Source: Lineolata rhizophorae (taxonomy: Eukaryota > Ascomycota > Dothideomycetes > Lineolatales > Lineolataceae). Taken from it: a DNA stretch of 64,000 bases. The translations under genes were made by a program, and so were the position numbers. The notes beneath the pieces are model-generated. The model had not been told where the DNA came from, did no database searches, and was given only the letters and a program-made list of their open reading frames with translations. The stretch covers positions 250,084 through 314,083 of the forward strand of contig MU001683.1 in assembly GCA_010093515.1 (NCBI GenBank). The letters run 5' to 3'. This document shows positions 24,101 through 35,100 of this stretch, piece after piece (the stretch's first letter is position 1; each line of letters begins with the position of its first letter).

Positions 24101-27100
24101 GGGACTCTATCGTGATTCCCCACCAACGCGACCGGCCAGCAAAAGTTTGCGGAGAAGTAAAACACAGCCTCCTTCATTATAGCTAAGTCCTCCACGCTCC
24201 CCAGGCGATGTCCTGGGTTCACAGCCCTATATTGCAACGTCCCTTGGTCATAACCGTGGTCCGCCCATGTGAAAATCCGACGTCTCTGCCTCGTAAAAGC
24301 GACTCGCCCAAATATAGCAGAACAGCGAAAGCCAGCAGCCAGATTCAATAACCCCGATTCCCTCCCTGTATCTATTGATTGATCTTGGCCGGTGCCTACT
24401 GAATCGGCCCCCGCCCGTCCAGCCCGTCGGGGCCGGCTGGAGCCTTGGCCGGTCCCAAACTTCGAACCTTCTACTGGGTAGACTCCACCAACTTTCACGC
24501 GTCTTGGCTCGGCCGTCAAACCACGGGCCAGCCTCTTGCTCGGGACCCGCGGCTCGCCGTCCCGTCCCAGTGCTCCCCACAATCCCATGTGGCGGAGCCC
24601 GAACCCTTCCGTCTTGCAGCCTCTTCACCAGCTGCAAGTCCTCAAAGTCCGGCCGCACACCCTCCGCGATCCTCCCATGCCCCACCCCCCTCTCTCTCCA
24701 ACACGTGGTGGTCCAGGACCATCCGTGCACCCGGCGGCGAGTCATCGTCTTGCGAACCGTGGGTTGACTCGCCGTTCAGCTCAATTTCGTCAATAGAGTT
24801 GCCGAGTCGTCACGCGCTAAAGCAATGGGGCCGGGGCACCGTTTCGCCGACGACAACCTTCTATCGGCCCTTCTTGTTCACGAAGAGCCACCGAGCCCTA
24901 CGACGGAACCCAGCACTGCGGCGCTGGAAATGGAGTCGTCGGCGCCACGCTCGCTTCCGCCCGGAACCTAATTCGATTATCAACTTTCCATTAAGTCGGG
25001 CGAGGAAGGGTTCCTCCCTTGTGAATTAGAGGGGTGGTCTTATTGACTCTCCAAGCTTGTAAGGGGCAAAGGGAGAGTGGCTCGTATGTGAAAGTCAACT
25101 TCAATCCCCGGTCATTTCTGAGTGCTCCCCAGACGCAGCCAATAACGGGCTTGACTCAGAGTGTGGCCCGGAACACGCCAATCAGGGCGCGCCCTTTTCT
25201 CGCTAGTTCTGCGCGACATTGGATGGTACGTAGGCAAAGGCCGACTCGCCAATTTCAAACCACTATCGAGATCCATGAGCCGCCTCATCAACCGCGGTCA
25301 ATTTTTAGCAACAGTCCGCTGCACGTGTATAGTGCGTCCGCCCCGCGGATTCCCAACTCCACAGCCACGCAAACTTTGCCAGCCGCTGCGAAGCGTCCGC
25401 GTCGCCTTTCGCCACTGCCGCTGCTGCAGAGGGACACAGCACACGCGAATCCGAATTACCCGCGTCGCTCCCCGGTGGAGAAAGGGCTAGGTCGGAGACT
25501 GAGCGCTCCCGGTATCGCGAGACTACTGTTCCGCTGCAGGCCGGTGTTTTGCCGGCTGCGAAGCAGCTCCGCCAGGAGCTCCGCGCGTGGAGCTCGGCGG
25601 CGAAACGGTAGGTCTGTAGCCTGGTACGAGCGGCGGGAAGGAACCGCTCGGCGGCAGAGAAGGATTTGTTTCAACCACGCGCGCCGGCCGTAGGGCAACG
25701 TTGCGAATCCACGCGCTACATCAGCTAGGTGGTCGAACTGCGGTCAACGACACTCCCGTGCACAGGGAACAACCCCCTCAACAACAGTTGGGAATCCACC
25801 CCCTGCACAACATCATGTATGCTGCCGACTGAGGGCTTGGAGCTCGCAAGGCTCACTAACCAGGCCGAAAGTCTTATCCCTGATTTGTCTAGCCTTGGCT
25901 TACGGACTCGTTCTTTGACTACAGTATCATCTCTGTGAGTCAAGGGCAACCCGAACCTCCACGCCCGGTCCGATGCAGAAAGGGGAGAGAGGGCTGGTTC
26001 CTCATCCCCATCCAACAAGTTGGCGTTCGGAGAATTTTTTGAGTGTCTGTGCCCCTCGTATGCTTCAATAAAGAGGCGTCGATGGGATGAAATTGAGGTT
26101 TCATGCCCCTTGCACCAACGTGCGGACGCCCGTTGACGGGCATGTCGGCAAACGTCTGGTGTCTCAGATCCTCATGATCTCTATATCGTCAACGATACTT
26201 TGACTTTTTCACCCACCAGTATGCTTTCCCGAGTTAAAGCTGTCTTGTAATCGTGGCGATCGAGTTACATTTAGACCTTCTCAGTTCCGTCTCAAACAGT
26301 TGGAAGTTAGTCAAATACTTCCAGTTCGGGGAGTTGGTTCGCTCCCTCAGGATCACTCTCGGGTAATGCTTGGAGCGGTGTGATTGTATCTAATAGCCCA
26401 TGCATGCAATTATTGCCTCTCTGAGACCGGTCGCAACATACGGTCCAAATGAGCGCACACAATATTGCTATCGGGGTTAGGCCCGTCACAAGGACAGAAA
26501 CAAGTCCTATTGCGCGAGGGTCTAAGAGAAGCCCGGCGTCGATTGACGTCCGCCATGTCGCGACGAGCCTTTTCCGCTTCCGTCTCCATCGCCCCATCGC
26601 TCCAACTGCGCCGCCTTGCGTTCGACGTTTGCGACACGGTACCTCTGTGTCCGAAACGCAACTCTCGCGACCGGCCGACCCAGCTCGCACCCAACCACGC
26701 GACCTGCAGAGAGCCGCGCAGCCCCGGCTCCGCCCGAGCAAAGCAAGGTACCTATATGTACATGCCACCCGTCAACTCGGCGCGAGCCGCACACCACCAG
26801 CCCGCCTCTACCAATACCGCCGCGATATTGGGCTCGCGAGGGCTCCGATGCTGATACGCGATGTGACGGCGTTATTGAGGCCCGCTTTTCCCCCTTCGTC
26901 GGTTTCGTCGGCGGCCAGTGCGGAAGCATGACTACGCTCGATGGGCGATGCTGACTGGGTGAATGCGTTGCTGCCGCTGGCTGGGCTGGACTGGGGGAGA
27001 TATTTTCGGAACACATGCGGATGTACATGCACGTAATATATCCAGCCTCCCTTCGGCTACTGCCCCTGCTCGCATCGCTACTCCGTCCACTCGCGGGGCC

Positions 27101-28090
27101 CGAATGTCGGCACTCGTTCGGGAGAATTTTATTGATCTTGGTTTTTGAAGATAAGTTTTGACTCTTTTTTTGTACATTTTCCTATGGCTATCGCGTTTGC
27201 TACTGGGTGCCAAGCGGTGCGGCCCGCTACTCGCTGGAGATAGTCAAATGAATTTCGCTTCAATGGAATCCAGTCCACCTATTACGTATCGATAAGTGAA
27301 ACTGTATCAGGTTATCCGCTGATACAATCGCCCGTTGACATGCCATGCCACGATAATGTTCCAAAAATTCTAGCTCCACTTACCAATGAGAAAAACGAGG
27401 CCGTCGCGCCGCGACCCGGTACGCAGGGAATTCTCACGCCCCAAGTTCGCCGGTTACACCAACCATGCCCTATACGTCGGAGTCTCGCGAACCAAACCTT
27501 GTCCATCTTATCGGCTCTTTCGACCCACGAGGCCATGCACAGACAGCGGCATGTCCGCTCATGTACCTCGCCTACGTCTTTGAAACGGAAAATCCGGGGG
27601 GATAAGGTCACAAGAGAGAGCGACAGAGGGGGAAAGAGAGGCTGGCCCGAATGCACGCACGCACGCACGCACGGCCGTCGTTCCCCCTGTCCGCGAAAAG
27701 AAAGAGTCCCAAATCTAAATTCGCTTGCCGAAACCCCGGGGCCGATCGCGTCGATGCCGCCGCGCCCTGAGTGGCTAGTCCTTTTCGTTTCCTTTGCGGC
27801 AGAGCTGCGAGACCCTCCGCGAGGCCTGTTTGGCTTCGTATGTAGCCTGGTTTGCGCGTGCGGTGTCCGATGCAGGTGTACCCAGGTACCGAGACGGACG
27901 GGTTGCTAATTATGGAGGTCGCCTCTGGGGGCGTGGTTGTAGAGGCGGGGCCTGACGGCGTCGCGCCCTTGGTGGCGAGTTGGGATGATGGCGTCTCTGG
28001 TTTGAGCTGCCACGTGGATACGTCTTGCTGCTCGGAAGTGCCGTGTCGCGAGACTTGGCGAAGGGAGAGTGGGAGGCATTGATTAGATAC
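21129..28090. other. Long intergenic stretch, no supported gene
   Basis: The first kilobase is probably the promoter and leader of the scaffold gene. Frames of up to about 250 codons at 21.2-22.0 kb overlap on both strands and are Arg/Pro/Gly-rich, typical of chance frames in GC-rich DNA. A TACCTAGGTA palindrome sits at 22332-22341 and a (GCAC)n microsatellite at 27653-27673. I see no tRNA, transposase or domain trace between 22 and 28 kb. Confidence 0.45.
27653..27673. repeat. (GCAC)n microsatellite
   Basis: Five uninterrupted GCAC units in intergenic DNA. Confidence 0.9.
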
Positions 28091-29890
28091 TAGATCTTAA
28101 TTTGGGATATGCGGTGACATCATTGGAGCTTACTTCTAAAAGGTCCAGCTAAACCACCAGTCAGACTCTCCGGGATTCCCAGAAACAGGCATTAGCAAGG
28201 GCGGCAGGAATTATTCCTTCGATAGACCGAGTGTATCGATGTGGTTCGTATTTCCGAGGTTTTTTCTAAGCGTGAGGGCAGAAATGAATGCAGCTGTTTG
28301 TAGATAAATTGTCCTATGCACGCCACGCTTTTGGGCTCAGACGCTTTAAAGCGCGAAGTAGCTCAACCGCATGGGAAATGATATGAGTGGTTTTGAAGAG
28401 CGATTAGCCAGCAGCAACTCCAGTGGGTCTGATTTACTATCTGAGCATAGTGCAGCACCATTCATATAACGATTTTGGAGGGAAAATGAAAAGAGGTCCC
28501 ACTAATATGGAAAGAAAATATTAGCCAACTATGGCAGTTAATCTATTGTAGGAAAGAGGATATAATACAGTGAACAAGTACGAATCCTACACTCGCCCCA
28601 CTTTCCAGCTTGCTACGTGTATATCGAACGTTGGTCATATGCCTAATTAATTGTACTAGAAATATCGTCTTTACCTATCTGTAGATTGCAGCTAGATAGA
28701 CTTCGACGTGGACTCGTAGGTCCATAAAACGCGTCCCAAAAACTAAAATGCGGTATTCCAGAAAACCGATCTTGCATTCAGTTGTAAGCGCATATTATCA
28801 ATAAAATGAACCCTTAACCCACATTTCGCTAATAAGAAAGTTGAAATATCTAGTCTAATGAAATTATATGCTACGCTGATATCGACAGATTCAAAAAACG
28901 TTACTTCGAAAAAACTGCTCTTATCGAATGCCAAATGCATGGCTCTAAAAAATGAAGCCGCCTTTTGTCCTCTCCAATCACCATATCGTTATCATTTCTA
29001 TTCTCCCTCAGCCAGCCCATAAGCACATTTGTATATCCTCATTTAATGCCATCTTCGCGTATTCCACGTCCGGTTAGTCTTTGATATTCAGAGTGGCTGG
29101 AGAAGAAGGAAGCCCGAGCCTATTATCTTTCACAAACCCCAAGGCCGCTCTACGAGGGTCATCATACCGGCCGGTAGGTTGCAAGGTGATTAGGAAATAA
29201 ATGTTTTCGAAAGAGAATAGACCGTAGCAAACTTTTGCTACGAGCCCAGAGTCTTCCCAACACTTACCCTCTCTATCATCGGTGTAAGTACCAGCAGCAT
29301 ATCTAGACGAGTTATTTGATGTCTAGATGTAGGTAAGAGCGTCTCTCCACTTCTTCATCACGAACTCTGAGTGGCAAGCGGCAGCCATGCCTTCTTCTCT
29401 CCCCTGATTCGATTAGTGTGGAATGTAATTCTGCATCTGAATGCACCTAGGAGAATAGCTAATTGGAGTCATGGCTGTTGCTGATCGCTCACGGATATCG
29501 GAGTAAAATACCGAGTTCTCTTTAGCAGGTGACCTCTGTTATAAAAGACGACTCTCGTCACCCCACCCCTGCGTGGACCCTGCGGATTTTATGGGTGCCG
29601 CACACCCTAACACTAGCCATAAGCGCCCTGTGCTAGCACTATCCAGGGCGCCTGAGTCGTCAACTGCAGTCAAGGGGGCCCTCAAACGGCCACCTCGGGA
29701 GATTCGCAAACGACTCCCGGCAGCCGCAACACAGCCCTGACTTGGCAGCCATAATTGAGAGCTCTTGGTCTTGGTCTTGTAGATTTCTATGAATATGGCG
29801 CCTTGGGGCCCGTCAGTTCCTACCCGGAGGATGAATCCGTGTCTACCCTCCTCACTCATCATTCAGCTCCCTCCTCTATGATCATCGAAC
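28091..29890. other. AT-rich accessory-like DNA, nothing recognised
   Basis: Base composition drops in GC from about 28.1 kb. Frames are short and unrecognised, including a 65-codon minus frame at 28743-28940. It directly precedes the DUF3435 relic and could be the edge of an old mobile element, but no terminal repeat was seen. Confidence 0.4.
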
Positions 29891-29892
29891 TA

Positions 29893-31869
29893 GAAATTTA
29901 CTCCTACAACCATAGACACCAACAGCAAAGGTCGTGGACAGAAGGCCTATAGAAGACAAAGCACTGACCCAGAAGAAGTGATTGAGGCTGCCTTGAAGAG
30001 TGGACTCTCAGACCGGTTCACGATAGATCCTCACGCTATCCACCGGAAGCTCAAATCAAAGAGCAAGATCGCTTATGATAGAGATCTTCGATTATGGAAG
30101 GCGTGAGTTGATGATAATTCCAAAGACATTGGAAATACAAGTTGATCTATATAGCTACCTGAAGAGATACCCAGACTCAGACCCAAGGGATATGCAAACA
30201 ATGAAACATTTCATGGACACGATATAGCTTGAAATTAGAGGTCGACTCAGCAAAGAGGCCAAGAGAACAACGCCTCGGAGCGTGTGTATCAAAATCCGCC
30301 GATTCTGTAGCACATGGAAACGAAATGACCTTAAGGTCATTTCCGGCAAAGTCAAATACTCAATGGCATCGGTGAGTTTGCTATTAGGATTAGACTATTC
30401 ATTTCTAAGTGACTAACAATTTTAAAAGCTTATCCCGGGGGATCTAAATGACTAAGTTGGCGCAGAAGACATCAAACATGATACGATGTTTTTCACCATA
30501 AAGAACTACGATGGGTGCCGAGTGGATAACACCAACCTGTTACAACCACTGCTACACTCCAGCTAGGTTACAGGAGGTTTACCAAGCAAAGTACCACGTG
30601 AGGACCAAGGAGACAAGAAAATGATAGTCTTGACCATTGACCTCAGATAGGATGTCGAGTTTATGGCGGCGTAGAACAACAGAGAGCCGGGATTCAAGAT
30701 GGGATTCAAGAGAGAGCATTGCAAAGGAATGGACGACAAACAACGAGCTAAAAGGTTGCCAGGCCCTCGTTTCGTGCTGACCAGCACTCAAGCCAGAACA
30801 CTCAATGGCGGAGAAAAGGGTGGGGTTAGATTGCTTACCACCTCCTCTTTATGCTCAGCCAATCTTGCATTGGCTCGCCAACATTCTCTCATCTGATGCC
30901 TTTAAGGATTACCGCACGATCAAGGAAGTTTTGAAGCTCGAGCCGCCTGAGAACGAAGATTTCTGGGTCGTCGAGTGGGCAAAGGACATGGAGAAGAAGC
31001 CAGTCTTTCTAGTATAGTCCTCGGAGGGGCCGCGAAAAGAGAGCAGGAACCCAATAGCAAGTGGCAGATAAGCCTTCGACTGGGCAATACGTGCAGGGTT
31101 CGTCAATGGTGTGGGCCTCCACGCCCCGCGTCGCGAGATCCTTACCAAGACCAACGGTATGCAGTCTGGTTTTCTAATACGGTTCGCCATTAATCGAGTC
31201 TCATTAGACAGTAGCGAGACAATATGGCAGGTGTTAAAATTCGCTGGATAAAGAACCCCAAAAGTCCTGCTCAACTATTACCTTGACGATATGTACGCCA
31301 TTGACGGTGTGGAAATCTTTCTCGGAGAGAATCCCAAGAAAAGCCTGACTACCGACTTCCGCTCGTCGACAATGAGGAGTGCGTAGGTGCCTCAGACTCT
31401 CCCTTCTGAAATCCAGGCGGAATTGGAGAACAAGAAGAAGTGTGTCTCCCTGGCGGACAGACTGAATCGCCTTGAGGAGCAAATCAGATCTGCGATAGAG
31501 GCACAAGAAGCCCAGCAGCTCAAGGCGGAGCGAAGCCGAATGTACGAGAGACGCCGTAAACTAGAGCATTAGGCCCTAAAAGAGCACTAAGAAAGCTAGG
31601 TTCAGGTATACCCGACTAAACTGGAGGAGCATAGACAACGCGACTAGCGGAAAGGGCACTTTGACCGCATCCGGGATATAAAGCCCGAGTTGGACCGCCT
31701 TGCTCAGAATCTATCGCTGAGAGTTCCTCTGCGAAGCCTAGGAGTCTCAGCTCTGCGAGACCTTATCGCTCTCCTCAAGGCCGACTGCTGCGTGGCGTAC
31801 CAGCAAGCGTTGAGGCCGATAGATAGTTTTTGCCCAGTCCCATTCTGTCGTCAAGAGATAGAAGAGTAA
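29893..31869 (+). mobile_element. DUF3435 tyrosine-recombinase relic (Starship captain family)
   Basis: Pieces in several forward frames line up in the order of fungal DUF3435 proteins. An N-terminal block contains IAYDRDLRLWKA then YPDSDPRDMQTMKHFM and RRFCSTWKRND. A middle block has LPPPLYAQPILHWLA and NEDFWVVEWAKDME. The HxxR-type catalytic motif is visible in GVGLHAPRREIL (about 31110-31145). A C-terminal coiled Glu/Arg-rich block has LPSEIQAELENKK and VPLRSLGVSALRDLIAL. DUF3435 tyrosine recombinases act as captains of Starships, giant fungal cargo-carrying transposons. This copy is broken by several stops and frame changes and is unlikely to be active. A possible C2H2-like remnant near 32300-32370 (RCPFTCSSEGDIWHHLEDIH) could be its displaced C-terminus. 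Family call is fairly firm; Starship membership is inferred. Confidence 0.75.
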
Positions 31870-33618
31870 GTGGACCCTCCGTCCATCCTTCTCACGGCCA
31901 CAGCCCTCACCGTTCACCACTCACTCACTGTCTTCGCAGGCTTGCCGCAAAAAAAAAGATGAAAGCACGTGTTTCATTGTTTCGAACAGTAGTACTACAG
32001 GACAAAGCTAGGTTTTGCGTAGTTCTGCTTTTATTGTAGTACCTGTATAACTACAAAGGAGGACTAGGCAACCCACTGCCAGCGTCGTATCGACAATCAA
32101 AACATACCGTTCCGTTGCAATCCAGTCACCTTCCACACTGCGGTTGCTTGTGCCTGATATTGTCCCTCCTGCCTGAAAAATGGCAGCCCGTCGACTGAAA
32201 ATCGGGTGTACAAGTACGCAGTCCAGTCTAACTAGCTGAGGCCTATCCACAATCGCATCCCGAAATGCATCAAAATGCGAGGCGGGACAAGTTCGATATC
32301 ATGTCGGCATGTGCGATGTCCTTTCACCTGCAGCTCAGAGGGGGATATATGGCATCACCTCGAAGATATTCACAGCATTCTCCAGCCCTCCGGTAGGGAA
32401 AGCCCCCCATGGAAGAGCTACCAGATATTGCAGCCAAGTCATTCTTCGCGGCTGATGATAGTCAGACGCCCGCTCCGCCGGTATTACAAACATTTGTTTA
32501 TTGTCCCGGAGCCTCTACTGGAACTCGTTTGGAAGATGCCTTGCCAGTAGAACTTCCTCGAATCTCAACGAACGTAGCAGACACAACACCAGTATTACAC
32601 AACATCTCGTCAGACCCGACGAGCAAGGACCGAGCTATTGCTATGTCTTACAGCCTAGCGCAGAACCACTAGTGCATCTAGGTCTTTCCCAAATGCATTA
32701 GGTCCTAACAGCTGGTTTTTGGAGACAATATCGGAGGATAGCAATAGTCTTCACGACCATAGAATCGGTGCATTGCTGCAACCAGAAAGGCAACAGCCAA
32801 TCCCGCTGCGTGAATAAGAGGATTGACTAATGGCACATTATTAATACGCGCCGGTTCTCGGCAGGCAGCAAAGCAATCACTTTTAGCCGATATTGAAGCC
32901 TTTCTTGCCTAGTTGAGGCTCGATCCATGTTGATTATCCTGTCCTTCAAGCAAAAACTTCCACTCCTGGGGTTATCAAGTTCCCATCAGCGTTCCCATGA
33001 GCGGTTGAGTTTCAACAGGTACGTCTAGACGTCGCCTTATCCTTGAGCAATAAGAGCTCAGCAGGCATACAGTACACCGTGAGTCGCTAGTTCTCCAGCA
33101 CTGCCCGAGAAGACACTATCGAGATAGCGTAAGTGGAGAGGCATGAATGGCTGACGGACACCGCCCTAACCCTTATAATGGCCAACTGTACCAGGGACCC
33201 AAAACTCCGTGTCTCGGGTCAAATTTTCAGGGACCGTACTTGTCTAGTGTCGGTCCACGCATATGACGACGGCACGGCTGAATACTCCAAGCAAAGTTGC
33301 AATGATACGCAGGAGGACTGAGCCCAAGCCACACGAATGAGGATACATGGCTAGAGTTTAAGTGCAAATGCGGGCTTACACGAAACTGACTCCGTCATGG
33401 TGGTCCCAAATGACGGCGGTCTACCCCCGCGGGCGCTGTAGTGATATTGGGCGGTACTGGGTTCTCCGACATGGGCTGGTGATAGAAGCTCCCTTTATGC
33501 ATTTCAAGCATGCCAATGCAACAATTGCACACACGTTCCACTCTCTACGTCGTGCTTAAGCCTTTTGTATACTCAGGCGTGGGTATTGTTGACTAGGCCC
33601 ACCGCCTCGAGTTTGGCG
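31870..33618. other. Stretch between DUF3435 relic and kinase, fragmentary
   Basis: Only short frames. The segment near 32300-32370 reads as a Cys/His-containing fragment that may belong to the DUF3435 relic. The rest (32.4-33.6 kb) has no recognised domain and probably holds eroded sequence. Confidence 0.35.
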
Positions 33619-35100
33619 CTATGTCCGGTCAGAATCCGTGTACAGCCAGGGATCCTTTAATAACTCCTTTGCTGAACTTCGGTTTTCCGGGTCCCACCTC
33701 ACCATTTTTTTTCACGAACCCGATGAACATGGATTTCTCCTCACTACTGAGCATGGTGATGGCGTTCTCAAAGCTGAAATCCTTTGGTACAAGTTCAAGG
33801 CTTTTTAGCTGACCTAGGCGTATGTCAGTGACAGCCTAAAAGAGTAAATGGAGACGGACCATTGGGGTAGAAAAACTTCGACGTTCTCCGGCCACGAGCG
33901 AGGAGGTACTCAGGCGGCGGGCCCATGAGAGCAGTCATTTGAGCAAGGTGTATGTGGTCATCGTAGTCGCCATCCTTTCGTGTATCTACTGGGCTGAACA
34001 AGGCCTTGCCTTCCAGCAAGTCCCACAGCTTCAACCATCCGACGTCAGCATATCTCGATCCAGGATATCAGTCCGAACTGGGACCATACCATCACACCAA
34101 AGCTCCATATATCGGCGCTGTAGGTGTAGCCTGCATCAAGAACGACCTCTGGGGTACGGTAGATTTCCGCCTGAATACAGCCATTGCGTGATGTGGTTCC
34201 TAACACTGAAAGACCAGAGTCCGCGATCTGCACAACCCCCGTAGGAACCAAAAAAGGGCCATAGTTATTTCGCGAGAGGTAAATGGTTCGCCCAGTAACG
34301 AGTTTCTGCGGTAACGGGTGCTGGTACTCGTCACGAACATCCCTCTCTAAAATTGTAGGGTCCTCAAATTTGACCAGTACATTGTCAGGTTTGAGATCTG
34401 CTTGCCTGTTAGAGCTGCAGCGCCAATCCAATATAGAACTATCATACCAGTGTGGATAATCTGACAATCTGAATGAAGGTAGTCGAGTCCATGGAGGATC
34501 ATTTGTACCGTAATCTTAAGAACATCCGACGGTACGACGCCACCGATGAACCTGCGACGATACAGCCACAAGGGTTCCCGCAGGGGTTCGAGAACAAGGC
34601 AGAGATGTTGCCCAGACACCCCTTCGATCGTGAATGAGTCGAGAAGCCTTCTGACAAAGTTCCACCCTTCATGACTCCTATTCATTCGAGAAATGTGTTG
34701 GAGAATGGCAAGTTCGTTTTCGGCCGCGTCGTTATGAGTATGGTGGTTGCTTGTGTTTATCTTAATTGCGACATATCGCTCCCTGGACCAGCGCCAACTA
34801 CAGAACGTTAGACAAAGCCAGAACATGAAGGAGACAGGGAGACACGAACCAGTGTAGATCTCTGGCTAGCCATACGGTTGAACTAGAGCCATAACCGAGT
34901 TTAGTCGCTAGCTGATATCGATCATTTAGGATTTGGCCGAGGCGGGCGGGGTAGAACTGGCTGGGATGGTAGTAGGGAGTCTTTTCTTCCTCTATGGGCT
35001 GGCGAGGATCGAGGCAAGGTGCAGTCGTAGGGGATGGAGGCCACGGGGGATGACGAAAAACTATGGTAGGTCGAGCTCTGCATTGTTTGAGGGAGAACAT
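33619..35100 (-). pseudogene. SRPK-like Ser/Thr protein kinase, one frame break
   Basis: Exons 35100-34850, 34797-34448, 34397-34090, 34028-33860 and 33813-33619, joined by introns of 50, 52, 61 and 46 nt, give a nearly complete kinase. Visible are the Gly-rich loop (LGYGSSSTVW), the ATP Lys (YVAIKI), the HTDLKPDN catalytic loop typical of fungal SRPK-like kinases, and the C-lobe (YTYSADIWSFGVMLWDLLEGK). SR-protein-type kinases of this expanded fungal group have mostly unknown substrates. Three oddities: DFG reads DSG, APE is preceded by Thr (YRTPEVV), and a run of 8 A (in VKK, about 33700) shifts the frame just before a typical ending (RWDPENRSSAKELL). Either a recent pseudogene or a sequencing slip in the homopolymer. 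Four clean introns argue for a recently functional gene. Confidence 0.75.

Noticed and set aside
25034-25693. 219-codon plus-strand frame
   Set aside because: No domain, unusual Arg/Pro richness and no supporting context.
28743-28940. 65-codon minus frame, considered as an LTR-element fragment
   Set aside because: No family motif could be matched, so no element is claimed.
33133-33321. Frame with HEWLTDTALT, faintly like a Ulp1-type protease start
   Set aside because: Too short, no catalytic His/Asp/Cys blocks follow; treated as unrecognised.
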